Positions 27,013 to 37,992 of a stretch of 64,000 nt of DNA are shown here, piece after piece. The DNA is from Volvariella volvacea V23. Taxonomy: Eukaryota > Basidiomycota > Agaricomycetes > Agaricales > Pluteaceae. Made by a program: the position numbers and the translations under genes. The stretch lies in NCBI GenBank assembly GCA_000349905.1, contig KB722755.1:11602-75601 (forward strand), read 5' to 3'. Below the pieces are notes generated by a model. It was not told the DNA's origin. It ran no database searches and saw only the letters and a list, made by a program, of their open reading frames with translations. Numbering within the stretch: the stretch's first letter is position 1; every line of letters begins with the position of its first letter.

Positions 27013-28193
27013 ATGTCCCTTCCCAAGGTTAGCGCTATCCGCCGCCACCTGCTCCTAGTTTTCCCTCATCGCTGACATTTGCATTCACCACGATACCATC
27101 AGAGGATTATCAAGGTCTATACCACCCCGATTCTTGTATCTCGTGACGCTGATTTGAATTACTTTTGCCACCTGGACCTTGCCATCGACCTTTGCCTCTT
27201 GGTCACGAACTCCGCACGCCTTTGTCGTCATGATGACATGCCTCGATCGTTTGGCGCGTAGGAAACAGAGCGTTTGATGAACGACCCTGCACCCGGGATC
27301 TCTGCAATTCCTCATGATGACAACCTACGATACTTTGACGTGACTATCCAAGGTCCTGATGGGAGTCCTTTTCAGAGTGAGTATCCGCGAGCACTTGACT
27401 CTCTTGCGTTTCGGCTTAGATTGCTCATATATCTGCAACTGCTTTATTGAATGTGCGCTGATCATGCTATAAACACACACGCAAACTACATGGCGCCTGA
27501 TCAGATGGAAACTTCAAGCTGGAACTATTCCTACCGGAGGAATACCCAATGGCCCCGCCTAAAGTAAGATTCTTGACCAAGATATACCACCCCAATATCG
27601 GTAAGTTTTCATTTCGCTAAATGAGTCGATGTTTTGCGTGATCTAATCGGCCTCTTTCTATTATCTGAACAAATTGAATGATTGCATTCAATGTCGGCGA
27701 TTGGGCTGTGAATCGTGATCTCTCCAATCTTCCATTCTCGTGACTGCCTGGATTCGTACTCGACGATCATTCCTACTGTCAGACAAGCTGGGGCGCATAT
27801 GCCTGGACATCCTGAAGGGTAAGCAGAAGGATCTTTTTCTGGCACCTTGTTCCTTGCGCGGCGTGATATTAAAAGTGTACAATGCACCGATGCCCGTCGC
27901 GAATTCCGAACCTCCCTCATTTTTGTTCGAGGCCGTGCATCTGGCTCAGCCGCTTGACACGCGCACGATGACAACTGGCGTGTTGCTTGCTCCATTGGCT
28001 AAAACACCGTCCCTCGGCAGATAAATGGTCTCCAGCGCTGCAGATTCGGACGGTGCTGCTTTCGGTGCAAGCACTCCTGAGCGCACCGAACCCGGACGAC
28101 CCGTTGGCCACGGATGTGGCGAAGCACTACAAGGAGAATGAGCAGGACGCGCAGAGGGTGAGCCGGGAGTGGACACAGAAGTTTGCGGCGTAG
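27013..28193 (+). CDS. UBC13: Ubiquitin-conjugating enzyme E2 UBC13
   Basis: Six exons: 27013-27027, 27103-27114, 27262-27376, 27505-27600, 27783-27818, 28021-28193; 148 residues, the normal length. It begins MSLPKRIIKETERLM and carries the E2 core: [16 protein letters not shown], the active-site Cys in [23 protein letters not shown] and [11 protein letters not shown], the last being typical of UBC13. With a UEV partner (MMS2) it makes Lys63-linked ubiquitin chains for DNA-damage tolerance. The first two coding exons are only 15 and 12 nt; introns of 128-202 nt in the 3' half are longer than most here. The region 27819-28020 contains no coding sequence despite open frames. Confidence 0.95.
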
Positions 28194-29002
28194 AGGTAAG
28201 CTGTACGAGATAGGGGCGACAGGCATAGTAGGCGATGTTGTACCGATAGAAATGCGATTGTGTGTGTTCTTTCGACTATATACGGCGAGACTGCGACTTT
28301 TGACAGCTGCACATTGGAAGCGTTACGACAAAGCCAAAAGAGGAAACGCACCCTCTTCCAGGAAGAAAGTGACGTCCGGAATCGGATATCGCGCTAGGCT
28401 GGAGAACCCTAAAATTTGGGGGACGAAAAAGGATCTGCGCTGGTTGTTTTCTCGTCGCAGAGCTGGACGCGCTGATGCGGCGGTGGCTTGGCTGAGCCTC
28501 TCAGCTGCACACCAGCCCGGCCACTCGCCATCCCCGTCCGGTTCCATTCCCCTTACTTAACTCCCGCATCTCAAACAACCCTCCCTCGAGGCATCACCCT
28601 CCCAATCTTATCTCCCCTGCCGTGCCCTCGCGAGCTCAGATCAAAGCCGTAACCCTCATGTCATCATAACCTCCAAACTCTGCCGCCCCATTGTGATCGA
28701 GTGAACTGTATAAACCACTTTTGACACCCGTTTCTGCCTTCTGAGCTCTCTTTCTTCCCGCCCACATCTGTCCGGTTATCGACTCTCGAGCCTATCGTTT
28801 CTCGTCATAAGCTTAACACCCTCCCCTGATTCTCTGCACCATTCTACTCCCATCTCTCGTCCCCGCCCGTTATCGACATTCTATCTCTTGCATCGTCCTC
28901 TCACCCTTTCTTCTGGCATCAACCGCATCATAGCTGCTCTCCGCCATCCAGCAGCACATCCAACCACCATCTCCGCATACTTGCATCTTTTCTCCTTCGT
29001 CA
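28194..29002. other. Intergenic, pyrimidine-rich leader region
   Basis: From about 28550 to the ATG at 29003 the plus strand is very rich in C and T (runs of CCCTCCC, TCTCTC), the usual look of a basidiomycete promoter and 5' leader. A 125-codon frame at 28183-28560 lacks any domain and is discounted. Confidence 0.5.
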
Positions 29003-31341
29003 ATGGGTTCTCTTCTAGCTCTCGACTCTGATATTGTATACAACGTCCTAAATCAGCTCAATTCATATCCCACCACACAAAACAGGACAGCCCTCAAGGA
29101 GCTGTCAACCACCTCCAAGGCCCTGCGGGAGGCCTGCTGCCCTCTCCTCTTTGGCCAAGTTCGATGGCCCCATCCAGACAAATTCGATGACGAGTCTGGG
29201 CTGCATTTCTTTCCCAGCGAGCTATGGGCTTACTTCAGGTGCGTAGTCGACTCGCCATCCGCGTGCGATTTCTCTGTTTTGTTTGAGGCGCCTTGAACAA
29301 TGGTGGAGTAATCTAACTTACCTTCTTACAGGCATTTTCGCCTTATTTGGCCGGATGATTGGCCGGATGCCAATCCACCACGTTGGGGTGATCGCTACTA
29401 TGTCGGAGGTGACTATCACCCGCGTCACATCGACAAACTCGTCGATGCCCTCCCCTCGATGCCCGTTCTCACCTCGTTTCATATCAACTGTCCGTTTTAT
29501 CCGCCGAATGCTATCCTCAAGGCTCTGGTGCATTGTCCCTCCCTGCGATCACTCACCGTCAACGATACTCCATTATACATCTCCATGGTCCCTACCTTCC
29601 TCCCTTCCTCCTTCCGGCTGGAGAAATTGGTTCTGATACCTGTCGCGGAGGCATTACGAGTTGGTGAGGGACCTTATGATCCCAAGTATGCCGAAATCCA
29701 TTATTATATAAGGGAGTACAGGAAAAAGTACAGGAACGACATCTTGGCTAGGCTAACTGCCATCTGGTTCCTAACCCAAGTCGCAAAAAAGTCGATAACC
29801 TCAAATCCGAACTCACCTACTCTACCGCCCCGATCTCCTAGTCTGTCGCCAAGTACAGGTGGGACACTACGGCACCTGGAAGTATCAGGGGACCTGTGCA
29901 CATTAGAATCTCTAGCTGACGTGGAATGGGACGGCCTGGAGGTATTGGTACTAACGGGACGTGCTCCGCGGGCTCAAGTAGGGCATTCATTACCTTCCAC
30001 ACCGATGTCGCCCTCAACGACGTCATCCTACGCCCAGGGAACAGGATATAGTGGTTATACTTCTACGTACAATGGGTTTGGCGGGCAGGCCTCTGGGTCC
30101 GGTAACGGGAGCAGCGTAGGATTTTTTGGCATGGGGCCACAGGCGCAAACGGAGTTCATAGACGTGATAGCCAGGATGCCCAAGTTGAAGGAGCTGCGAT
30201 TACTGTTCGCTAAAGGGCGAACAGACCAAGGGTTCAGAGTCGTTCCCGCGTGCGCTTTGCTGTGGCCGCCATCCACCTCGCCCCCTAATAGCACCGGTGC
30301 TTACTTTGGTGCCAATGGCCCTTCGTCCTCCAACCTCAGCACTGATGACAATGGCTACCGCACGCTGAAGGGTGCCTCGCCTCACGTCCTCTCCCGGCTC
30401 AAATACCTCGCCATGTCTAATGCCTGCGATTTTTCTGGCGTTTTCCTCTACGCCACTTCTCTGGAACGGCTGGCTATAAGCGCCATTATTGATCATCCCA
30501 GAGTTCCAATTGCTCTGGGACGACAAGACATCGACATGGTGCTTAACGAACTGAATCGAGGCGGAGGCAGAGGCTTAAAGTTGCTGCGCATCATGATCGA
30601 GGACAAAGTCAATCCGGAAATGTGTAGGGCCATTGCAGAGCTGTGTCCAAGACTGGAGAGTCTGGAAATTGAGCTATGTGGGTACCATGACGGAAAGTCA
30701 ATTTATGCCTGGGTAAGTCGCGGCTGGTAAGAAGGGCGCCATCTTCGTTTACTTATCTTCGGCTTGTACAGGAGGAATTTACTAGCGCATTTTTGCCTAT
30801 CCAAACCACTCTACACAATCTGAGGTTGTGTATACAGTTCCCAGAATACGACGAATCCGACCCCTTCGAACCGTGGCGTGTAGCCAGGAAGGAGTGTGCT
30901 ATGTTCTTGGCGCGGAGATTCCCAACCCTCAAAAGGGTAGGGTTCGAATATCGGAAACGGACCGGCACGCATAGATACGAAGACAGTTGGCTAGAATGGG
31001 ATATCGAGAGGAAGGCTGTCCATGGTTCACAGCAGCTACATGGACTGCATGATGCCCAGGTAGGTAACGAACGTGGATTCCCTGGAATATTCTATCTCCC
31101 ATCTCAGCCTTGTCATCTTCACTTCTCCGCTGGCTTCGCACATGCTTATTTGAGCCAAAACCAACAGATCGAACTTTTCGAGCTGGAACCCTCGTGGTAC
31201 CCCTTTCCAGAGGTCTGGTTTCCTGTGACCTTGCCCTTTTCGTTTCCGTCCTCAACCTCGATTTCGACTTCGCTGTCCACACCCTCCTCTTCCACACCCT
31301 TGGCTACAATACAGGGTCAAGGAGGCCCGCTTCAATTATGA
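29003..31341 (+). CDS. F-box-like protein, LRR-like body
   Basis: Four exons: 29003-29238, 29332-30712, 30772-31059, 31168-31341; about 692 residues. The N-terminus (LALDSDIVYNVLNQL, then LKELSTTSKALREACCPLLF) has the F-box-like pattern of agaricomycete proteins. The body has spaced leucine-rich segments (LTSFHINCP, LRSLTVNDTP, LKELRLLF, LESLEIELCG) as in F-box/LRR proteins, broken by a Ser/Gly/Tyr-rich insert (about residues 245-300). The C-terminal ~50 residues are Ser/Thr/Pro-rich. It probably works as an SCF substrate adaptor, but the F-box is weak and no target can be suggested. Confidence 0.75.
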
Positions 31342-32335
31342 TTCGGCACGGCGAGTGAGGCTTATCGCACCCCACTCGACCCACTATGCTAGGGTTAAGT
31401 GCTATCCCTTCCCTTCCGTCTTCTTTGGGCTTTTATTGGTTGCGTTTATTTTTGGTGGGCCATAGGATTGTACTTGTATCCTTCTATTCATGTGCTCAGT
31501 TTGCTTAGCCTGTTCTTTTGGTTTCTTTCCTTCTGGTGACATATATATATCCACTCTTGGTTCACTAATACAGTCAAGTCCCAGTGACTTGGGGATACTG
31601 CTGTGTCCATTCTCAGGTTTTGTTTTGGCGTATATATGCGTCAGGTTGATCAAGACTGTTGTATATTACATGCAAATCATTACTTGCTTTGACAGTTGTA
31701 GCAGGCATAAGCAGTGTTGGTCCGGATTAGCACCAATATCCAGAATCTTGATGTTAAGTATTCAAGCCTGATTGACCAATAGGGATCCCTAATATGGCAA
31801 TTTCGGGCACACATGAGTTGCGGTAGATGCAGTGATTATGTAATGCATTAGTGCGGGAGGTCTTGAAATTCTTGAAATATTGGCAGTGCCTACAAATGCA
31901 CTAAGTGATTTATTTGAGACCCCAAATTCGCGCGAGATAGAGGGGATAGGGAGGTGGGTTGGTAGTGATACGGGGTTTATCAAAACCTTGCAGGGTTTGA
32001 CGCAGTTTTTAATTTGAGCCTGCATGACTGAAACATTGTACTACGGAGTGGCTCCCAATGATAGCAAAAAATTACTAGTCACACTCCTAACCCGGTCCCA
32101 GTGAAGAAGTTGGCAGTGCAAATGCATTTTATATACTTGTATCCGACATTAACTTGAATCTGTCCTATGGAACCTGTCATGCAGCCCCAACCTGCAGTGA
32201 CCAACGTTTTGAAATTTGCCACTACTGTACGGGCCTCTGCCTCGTATGCTCAAGATCCTACACAGAACGCAACTGTCTCTCCGCGTCATCTTCCAAGAAA
32301 TTATACACCTGTGAAGTCAAGCCAATGAGGTCAAT
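31342..32335. other. Intergenic with possible transposon trace
   Basis: About 1 kb without a supported gene. On the minus strand near 31800-32025 a 78-codon frame contains IPSISREFGVSNKSL, which resembles the psq-type helix-turn-helix of pogo-like transposases but is too short and diverged to be sure. CpG is present here, unlike in the first 5.6 kb. Confidence 0.4.
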
Positions 32336-34204
32336 CTAGTAATGCTTTGCATGAGCGTCTGCATCGGGTATCTCCCCCGACAAACCATACTCGTCGTGTG
32401 TTGCAATTGACGCAGATTCCACCCCTAGTGCCCTTGATTTATCGATACCCTCGAAATCAAGCTCATGCATCAAGGATAAAACAGGGCGGTTAGAAGTTTG
32501 AATGATGAGCGGGTCCATTAGGCTTCGAAACTTGCGTGGCTGTCCAAAACTACCCTGCATGGCGGAAAGCTTTTCGCTAGTGATTTCTTCGTCCAGCCTT
32601 CCAAAGGATATGGGCGCCAGGCAGTGGAGATACGTATCCAGCCCAACTTCTTTGGTACAAATTACTGCTGTGCCCCTGGCGAGGTGAGCATTGTACCGTG
32701 CGACCTGAAGCTCTTCAATATTTTGAGCTTCCGAGAACTGAGTAAAGAGGATCCAGGCATTTTGAAACGCGTCTTCGAGCCTTGTGCCACTCGCCATATT
32801 TCCTGCAGGTCGTGCATTACGAACGACTTCCCATGACTCGCTGCGCACCAGATTGCGAAGGAAGGTGAGAACAGGAATGGGGCGGTGGTACTTGACACCT
32901 ACTCTTGTTCTTGGCGAGGACTCCCATAATATTCCTGCACCGCATTATCATAAGCCATAGTCCAATAACCTCCCAACAACTTTATCACGCTGTTCCGTCT
33001 CAATCATTCTGCCTTGATATCCCTGAAGCAGGAGCTATAGTAGAGATCCCTGAGGGTTTATCTCCATTCAGCAAACGTGCAGAGGCCTCCGCGACGATGG
33101 GTTCCGTTTTCGAGATGCTCCGGGATATTGTCTGCAATTCGGAGATAATGCGCAACATGTTCAAAAGCTATCATAGGCGACAAATCAAGCATTATGCGAA
33201 TCGATAACCGTGCCAACTGGGCTTGCAGTCGGGCGCTAGAAAAACTCTCTTTGGGAGGAAGCAACTCAGACTGAGCTAGAGGGATGACTTTCTCGCGCGG
33301 ATATCGTCCGCGGAGAAGCGTCATCCATCTGTGATGATAATGGTTAATCTTAAAATCTGCAAAATTCACAAAATAGTTACAGGGGCCTACCGGGCTTCGC
33401 CATCTCACCTAACGTAGCTATCATGTTCATTGTAAGATTTCCCGGATCACGAGGCACAAAAATATCCAAAGAGAAATCGGTAATGGACCGTAAATGTCGC
33501 TTGCCTCGTCCAAATGGATCAGAAGGTTCCAATGCAACAACGGTGAAAAGAGTGGAGAGCGGGAGCTCTGATTCGAAGATGCCGCTCAAGATGTCATAGA
33601 ATTTCCAGCTGAGACCCATGTCTAGGTGGAGAATAAGCCAGCTCGTGCGCATTGTCGAAAGCGAGGATGCAACGGATGCGCCGAGAAAACTGGGTGGTCT
33701 CTTCTGCTTTCTGGAAGAGAACCTTTAAGAACACCATATACCGCATCGAAAATGTTTCGTCGGGAGTCTCGTCTGGTAGGTCCTGAAGATACTGGCTAAC
33801 GCAAGAGTCTTCCGGTGGGTTGTCTGCAGCGAGAAGTTTACTATTAACCAGCGTTTCTCAAATACGACAACTTACGTCGTTTATTACTCCGCAAAGTTAA
33901 GATGAATGTGAAACGTTTACGGGCAATTTCGTGAATGAACTTAGTCTTTCCTATGCCAACGGATTGTACAATGTTTCTCGATAAGTCTCTGTGTGTTTCA
34001 GGCGAAGCGGTAAGCAAGTCATCATCCATTGTTTTGATAAAAACATCGCAAAGTGAGCCGATATATGCCGTAGTTTGAAGAGAAGATTCGAGGGCTGAGA
34101 AAGCGTAAGCGCTGTCTCTCATATGGCGGGAACATTGATAGGTCGTGCTTGTGGAGAAGCAACATGGCATCAAGTGCCTCAGACGTGGGCTGATCCAGAT
34201 CCAT
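32336..34204 (-). pseudogene. Frameshifted agaricomycete P-loop NTPase family gene
   Basis: Minus-strand pieces follow, in order, a large hypothetical protein family common in agaricomycetes: SPETHRDLSRNIVQS, a Walker A-like GIGKTKFIHE, then CILAFDNAHEL (Walker B-like position), RLSIRIMLDLSP, a segment AYDNAVQEYYGSP, IPVLTFLRNLV, and a C-terminal part with GTAVICTKEVGLDTYLH. Relatives usually have a GTGKS-type loop. The frame breaks at about 34095 (after FPPYE), about 32955 and about 32910 in ways a normal-sized intron cannot repair, and at least one stop interrupts it near 33020. It therefore looks like a decayed copy, although sequencing errors are possible. Normal introns (for example 33899-33839) are still visible. 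The function of intact relatives is not established; some resemble Crinkler-type ATPases. Confidence 0.55.
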
Positions 34205-34453
34205 CGAAGAATCAACGCCAGCAACGTCCAGTGAAATTAATTTTGAAGGCGGTGAGAATAGCAGTTGCTAATGAGGTGTTCATGGACCAGCGTGATGGTG
34301 GTCATTGAGACCAACTCTTGGACATTAGAACGTTAACCCCTGTCGCCTTGAATTACTGGGCATGAAGGGACGTTTTTAGCATTGCTGAGATCGAAAATAA
34401 TGTCGGCCAACGCCTCGGGATTCCCGGCAAACGACTTGACCCAACAACTGTTC

Positions 34454-35025
34454 ATGGCTGGGGAAACAGACACACAAGTTCGTAAATTCTTCACCAGCAA
34501 ACTCGCCACTCATTACTAGCATTCAAGCATGTGGCCTCGAATGATACTGATTGGGTTCGCGTAACCAGTACAGATGGTTATTCCTTCATGGTCAAGCGAA
34601 AGGTTGCCAATGTCAGTGGGACAATGAAGACAATGCTTGATACTGGCGGTGTGTACCATACCATTAAATTTTCACCGATGTTACGATTTTCTTGCCACCT
34701 GTAGGGAATTATGCTGAGGCACTTTCGCGAACCTGCCCTGTACATCAGCGGTGCGGATGCCGCGTTTGAACTTTTTGCCATCGGAGATCCTAACGGACAG
34801 CGTAGTGGCATTATCGTCGAGAAGCTCGTGCAATATATGCTCTTCAAGTCATACTACGAGGGGGTTGCGCCGAGAGAAGAGGTCCCTGTAAATGAATTTA
34901 TGGAGCGTATACCACCAGAGATTGTGCTGGAGCTGTGAGATCTCGCTTTTCTTTCATGATCAGAAAGATAAATCCTACTGACTATGCCTAGACTGCTGGC
35001 GGCAGATTACCAAGAGAGTATGTGA
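34454..35025 (+). CDS. ELC1: Elongin C
   Basis: Five exons: 34454-34477, 34528-34648, 34705-34739, 34801-34934, 34992-35025; about 115 residues, the normal size. The sequence follows elongin C closely: DWVRVTSTDGYSFMVKRKVA, SGTMKTML, IVEKLVQYMLFKSYYEGV, then PPEIVLELLLAADY at the end. Elongin C has a BTB/POZ-like fold. In fungi it pairs with Ela1-type F-box proteins in cullin-based ubiquitin ligases, and in animals with elongin B in VHL/SOCS-box ligases. The middle loop (GGNYAEALSRTCPRS) is unusual in sequence. A short first exon and a 34-nt last exon make the gene almost invisible to frame-based searching; the last exon restores the LLLAADY helix. It converges on the calcineurin gene 183 bp away. 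Confidence 0.88.
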
Positions 35026-35208
35026 TATTGCTTTCTGTCTATCTTCATCTGACCTCACACATCTTCTGTAGTGTGACAGTGTCCCCTCTGAATTCATTAT
35101 ATATTCAGAAAATAAACGGTGTACAGAATGTGTGCAGATGTCGAGAAATGAATCTGTAGATGCATGCATGCATGAACTCATCCACGTGTTCAGAGTACCA
35201 TCGTCGCC

Positions 35209-37620
35209 TCACGCCGTTTCATACCTCTTCAACTTTCGAGGCCGAGCCATATTCTCTGCCAGTCTTTCGGCCAGCCCACCTGCCTCGTCCTCCTGTAGTG
35301 TCTTCTTAATCAGATATTCCATACTCAGATTTCCTATAGTTGACCCCCCTTCACTGGCCAAGGAATCCGCGCTGTTCCTCCTACTAGTGATTCGCATGCT
35401 TGGTGCAGGGAATATTGTCGCGTTCTGAGCTACCTCAAACATTGGCAATCGCTCATTCACCATGTCCAGACGACGACTAAGGAATGTCAGCGCTTTGTCA
35501 TTAGTGTCAGAAACAGCACATACGCCTCCTCGAAGTTCTGAATGCTCTTCTTGATAGCAATCCCATGTACTGTCAGTGCATCTGGTTTCTTGGCTGGGGC
35601 TTCAGTAGCGGGTAAACCACCCGGCATTTCTACAACAAGCTCGGAGGCATTCTCCGCTTCCTCTCTGTGTGGCGTTGAGGTCTCGCTAATTAATCTAGGT
35701 AAATAATCTCACCGAAGCAGCTGGAATACTCTCTGCATTCTTCCTACTGCTAAAATCTTGTTCTTTATCTGCTGCCTTCGATCCGCTGAAGTTGCAACTG
35801 CGTCCGCAAGGTTCTTCGTATCTCCTTCGTCATCTGACTCAGAGTCGACTAGTTCTTCTTGACTGCAAATGCTCAAAATCGCAAGCAGCATCTCCGTTAC
35901 TGCCAAGTGAGACGTCAAACAGTGAACTGTCTCAGGCGAACCAACACATACTCTTAGTGCCCACGAATGGTAAGCTCCATGTGAAAGCATCCATGAAGTT
36001 AGGAAGCCAGTAAGGATGAGGACTTGCATTGAATTGACGAATGGTGATATTCTTGTTGGCGTATTTCAGGATTGCACCTCGATTGTGATATACATCTAAA
36101 TAATTCGGCGCTGAGAAAATGGTTATGACAGAGGGGAATTTCTTGGAAGGTGTTTTTCTGTGCATAGTATATCTTTGTAATATCAAGTCAGATGCACACT
36201 TCAGGGGATGAGGATAGCTTACCCTGCATCCTGGGCTTCGTGTCCTCGAATGATGCCTAGTAGCCCATTTCTATCTAGGAATTTGCAAGCTGCCTCGTAA
36301 CTGAAGCACAATCAGTTTCGCCAGTGATTGAACAAGTATAACCTCACGTGAAGAAATATGAACAGCCCCTGGTCGCGTTTGGTACGAAGGTCGATGATCC
36401 ATATGCGTTTGGTTGCTCTTGTCCGAAATTAGCGATAGGATCTGCCCATAAAAGATCACATAGAAGACCGGTGGAGCCAGGTTCAGTGAATCGATTAAAC
36501 TGCATAGGGAGGACGGCAAAGTCATAAGTGTTACCATCCTTTACGAACGTGAGATCACCAACTTTTTTCAAATCATCCAGTTTCATCAACTCCGGCGAAA
36601 TTCCACCATGCACGCAAAAGAATCTCCCATCCACCAGTGCGGTGATCGGTAATGCGCAAAATGATTCAATACACTTTTCATATACTGCCACTGAGTACTT
36701 GTGAAGACCTAGCTAAGAGCGTAGCATCAGCAATGAATAACAGCCGAAGAAAGCGGAGGACGTGCATTCTCGTTTGAACGTGAAGTATTCCGTTAGGTGC
36801 CGACATTCATGGTTCCCTCGCAACAGAACAAATCGTTTCGGGTACCATATCTTGAGGGAATAGAGGTACAAGAGGCACTAACATCGAAATAGCAAGGAAA
36901 GACTTAAGATTGGTCAGTGAGGACTGATGAAAGGGTCAACGCACATACCTCGATACCGAAGTATCCACGGTCAACATAGTCGCCAAGGAAGACATAGGTG
37001 GTTTCATCCCAATGACCGCCTACATCGAACAACTTCATCAAGTCATACTGTTGGGCTTATTTGAGGAATTTCCATCGTGTGGTGGAGGGAACAATGGATA
37101 CTAACATATTGCCCATGTATGTCGCCGCAGACTAATCTCATTGAAATCGCAAAACAATTGAAACGAGGCGAGTTGGTACGAGGGCTGCAAACAAAGACAT
37201 GGACTCACTCGTAACTGGGCTCTTGACCTGTACCAGATTCTCTTCTCTTCTCATAACGGCAATAGCAAGGTCCAAGATGAATATTGCTTGAGCCTCGGTC
37301 AATCTCCCTTCCCTGAAAAAGTGCTGTTTGAGGAACTCATGGTTGGGCTTCGGTGTGCCGTTCTCGTCGCGCTGGTAAAACTCTGCATCTGTGGGCTTCT
37401 GCGTGGCTGGAGACGGAACCTGATAGATGGCCCATCAGCTTGATTGTATACAACAAGAATGGCGAGTTGGCCATGCGCCACAGCCGATGAGTGATTGATT
37501 GAAACCGAGAAAGCTTACGCTTGGACATGCTCTATCGACTATGGGACCAATATTAATGGGAGCTGCAGATGAGCGTTCACGGATTTGGGACAGGGCAGAA
37601 CGGAGATATTGTTCGCTCAT
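35209..37620 (-). CDS. CNA1: Calcineurin A, Ser/Thr phosphatase 2B catalytic subunit
   Basis: Eleven exons: 37620-37519, 37419-37209, 37131-37106, 37047-36949, 36877-36766, 36708-36348, 36300-36223, 36172-35952, 35899-35713, 35664-35524, 35476-35209; about 601 residues. All catalytic motifs of the Fe/Zn phosphatase are present: GDIHGQ (residues ~107-112), GDYVDRG (~135), RGNHE (~166) and [13 protein letters not shown] and [16 protein letters not shown] precede the regulatory tail. The calmodulin-binding helix is clear ([20 protein letters not shown], ~447-467), followed by an autoinhibitory-type segment [15 protein letters not shown]. It dephosphorylates targets such as Crz1 when Ca2+/calmodulin binds, controlling stress tolerance and hyphal growth. 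The intron between exons 5 and 6 (36765-36709) needs a GC donor to give the conserved ECLHKYS. Confidence 0.95.
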
Positions 37621-37992
37621 AACAACGTCTGAGGAGTCCTTGGGATGGGCGATGGAGATGGAGGCAAGCCAGGTGTCTGACTAAGCAGTCCGTTTTCGGT
37701 CACAACGCGAGTCCACGGATGCAATATACATTCAAAAGTACGCGTGAATAGTATACTTATACCAATCTTACACATTGTTGCAAGCAAACCAACTACCAAT
37801 CATGCCCAGATGCCTGCGAGGGGCTGTCCAGAAAAGAGCAAACATAGAGCATCCTATGCGTTATCCCACCTCAATTCGATTCGTCGACCGGCTGGCGTTC
37901 TTGGTATGCTTGCGCGTCGAGCCACATTGTCAGGCTGGTCGATAAAGAAGAGCGAATCCACAATAGCGTTGAAAAAGCTTAGCGCACTTCAC
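37621..37992. other. Short intergenic region
   Basis: This contains the calcineurin promoter side and the 3' end of the next minus-strand gene. No other feature was seen; small frames overlap each other. Confidence 0.5.
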
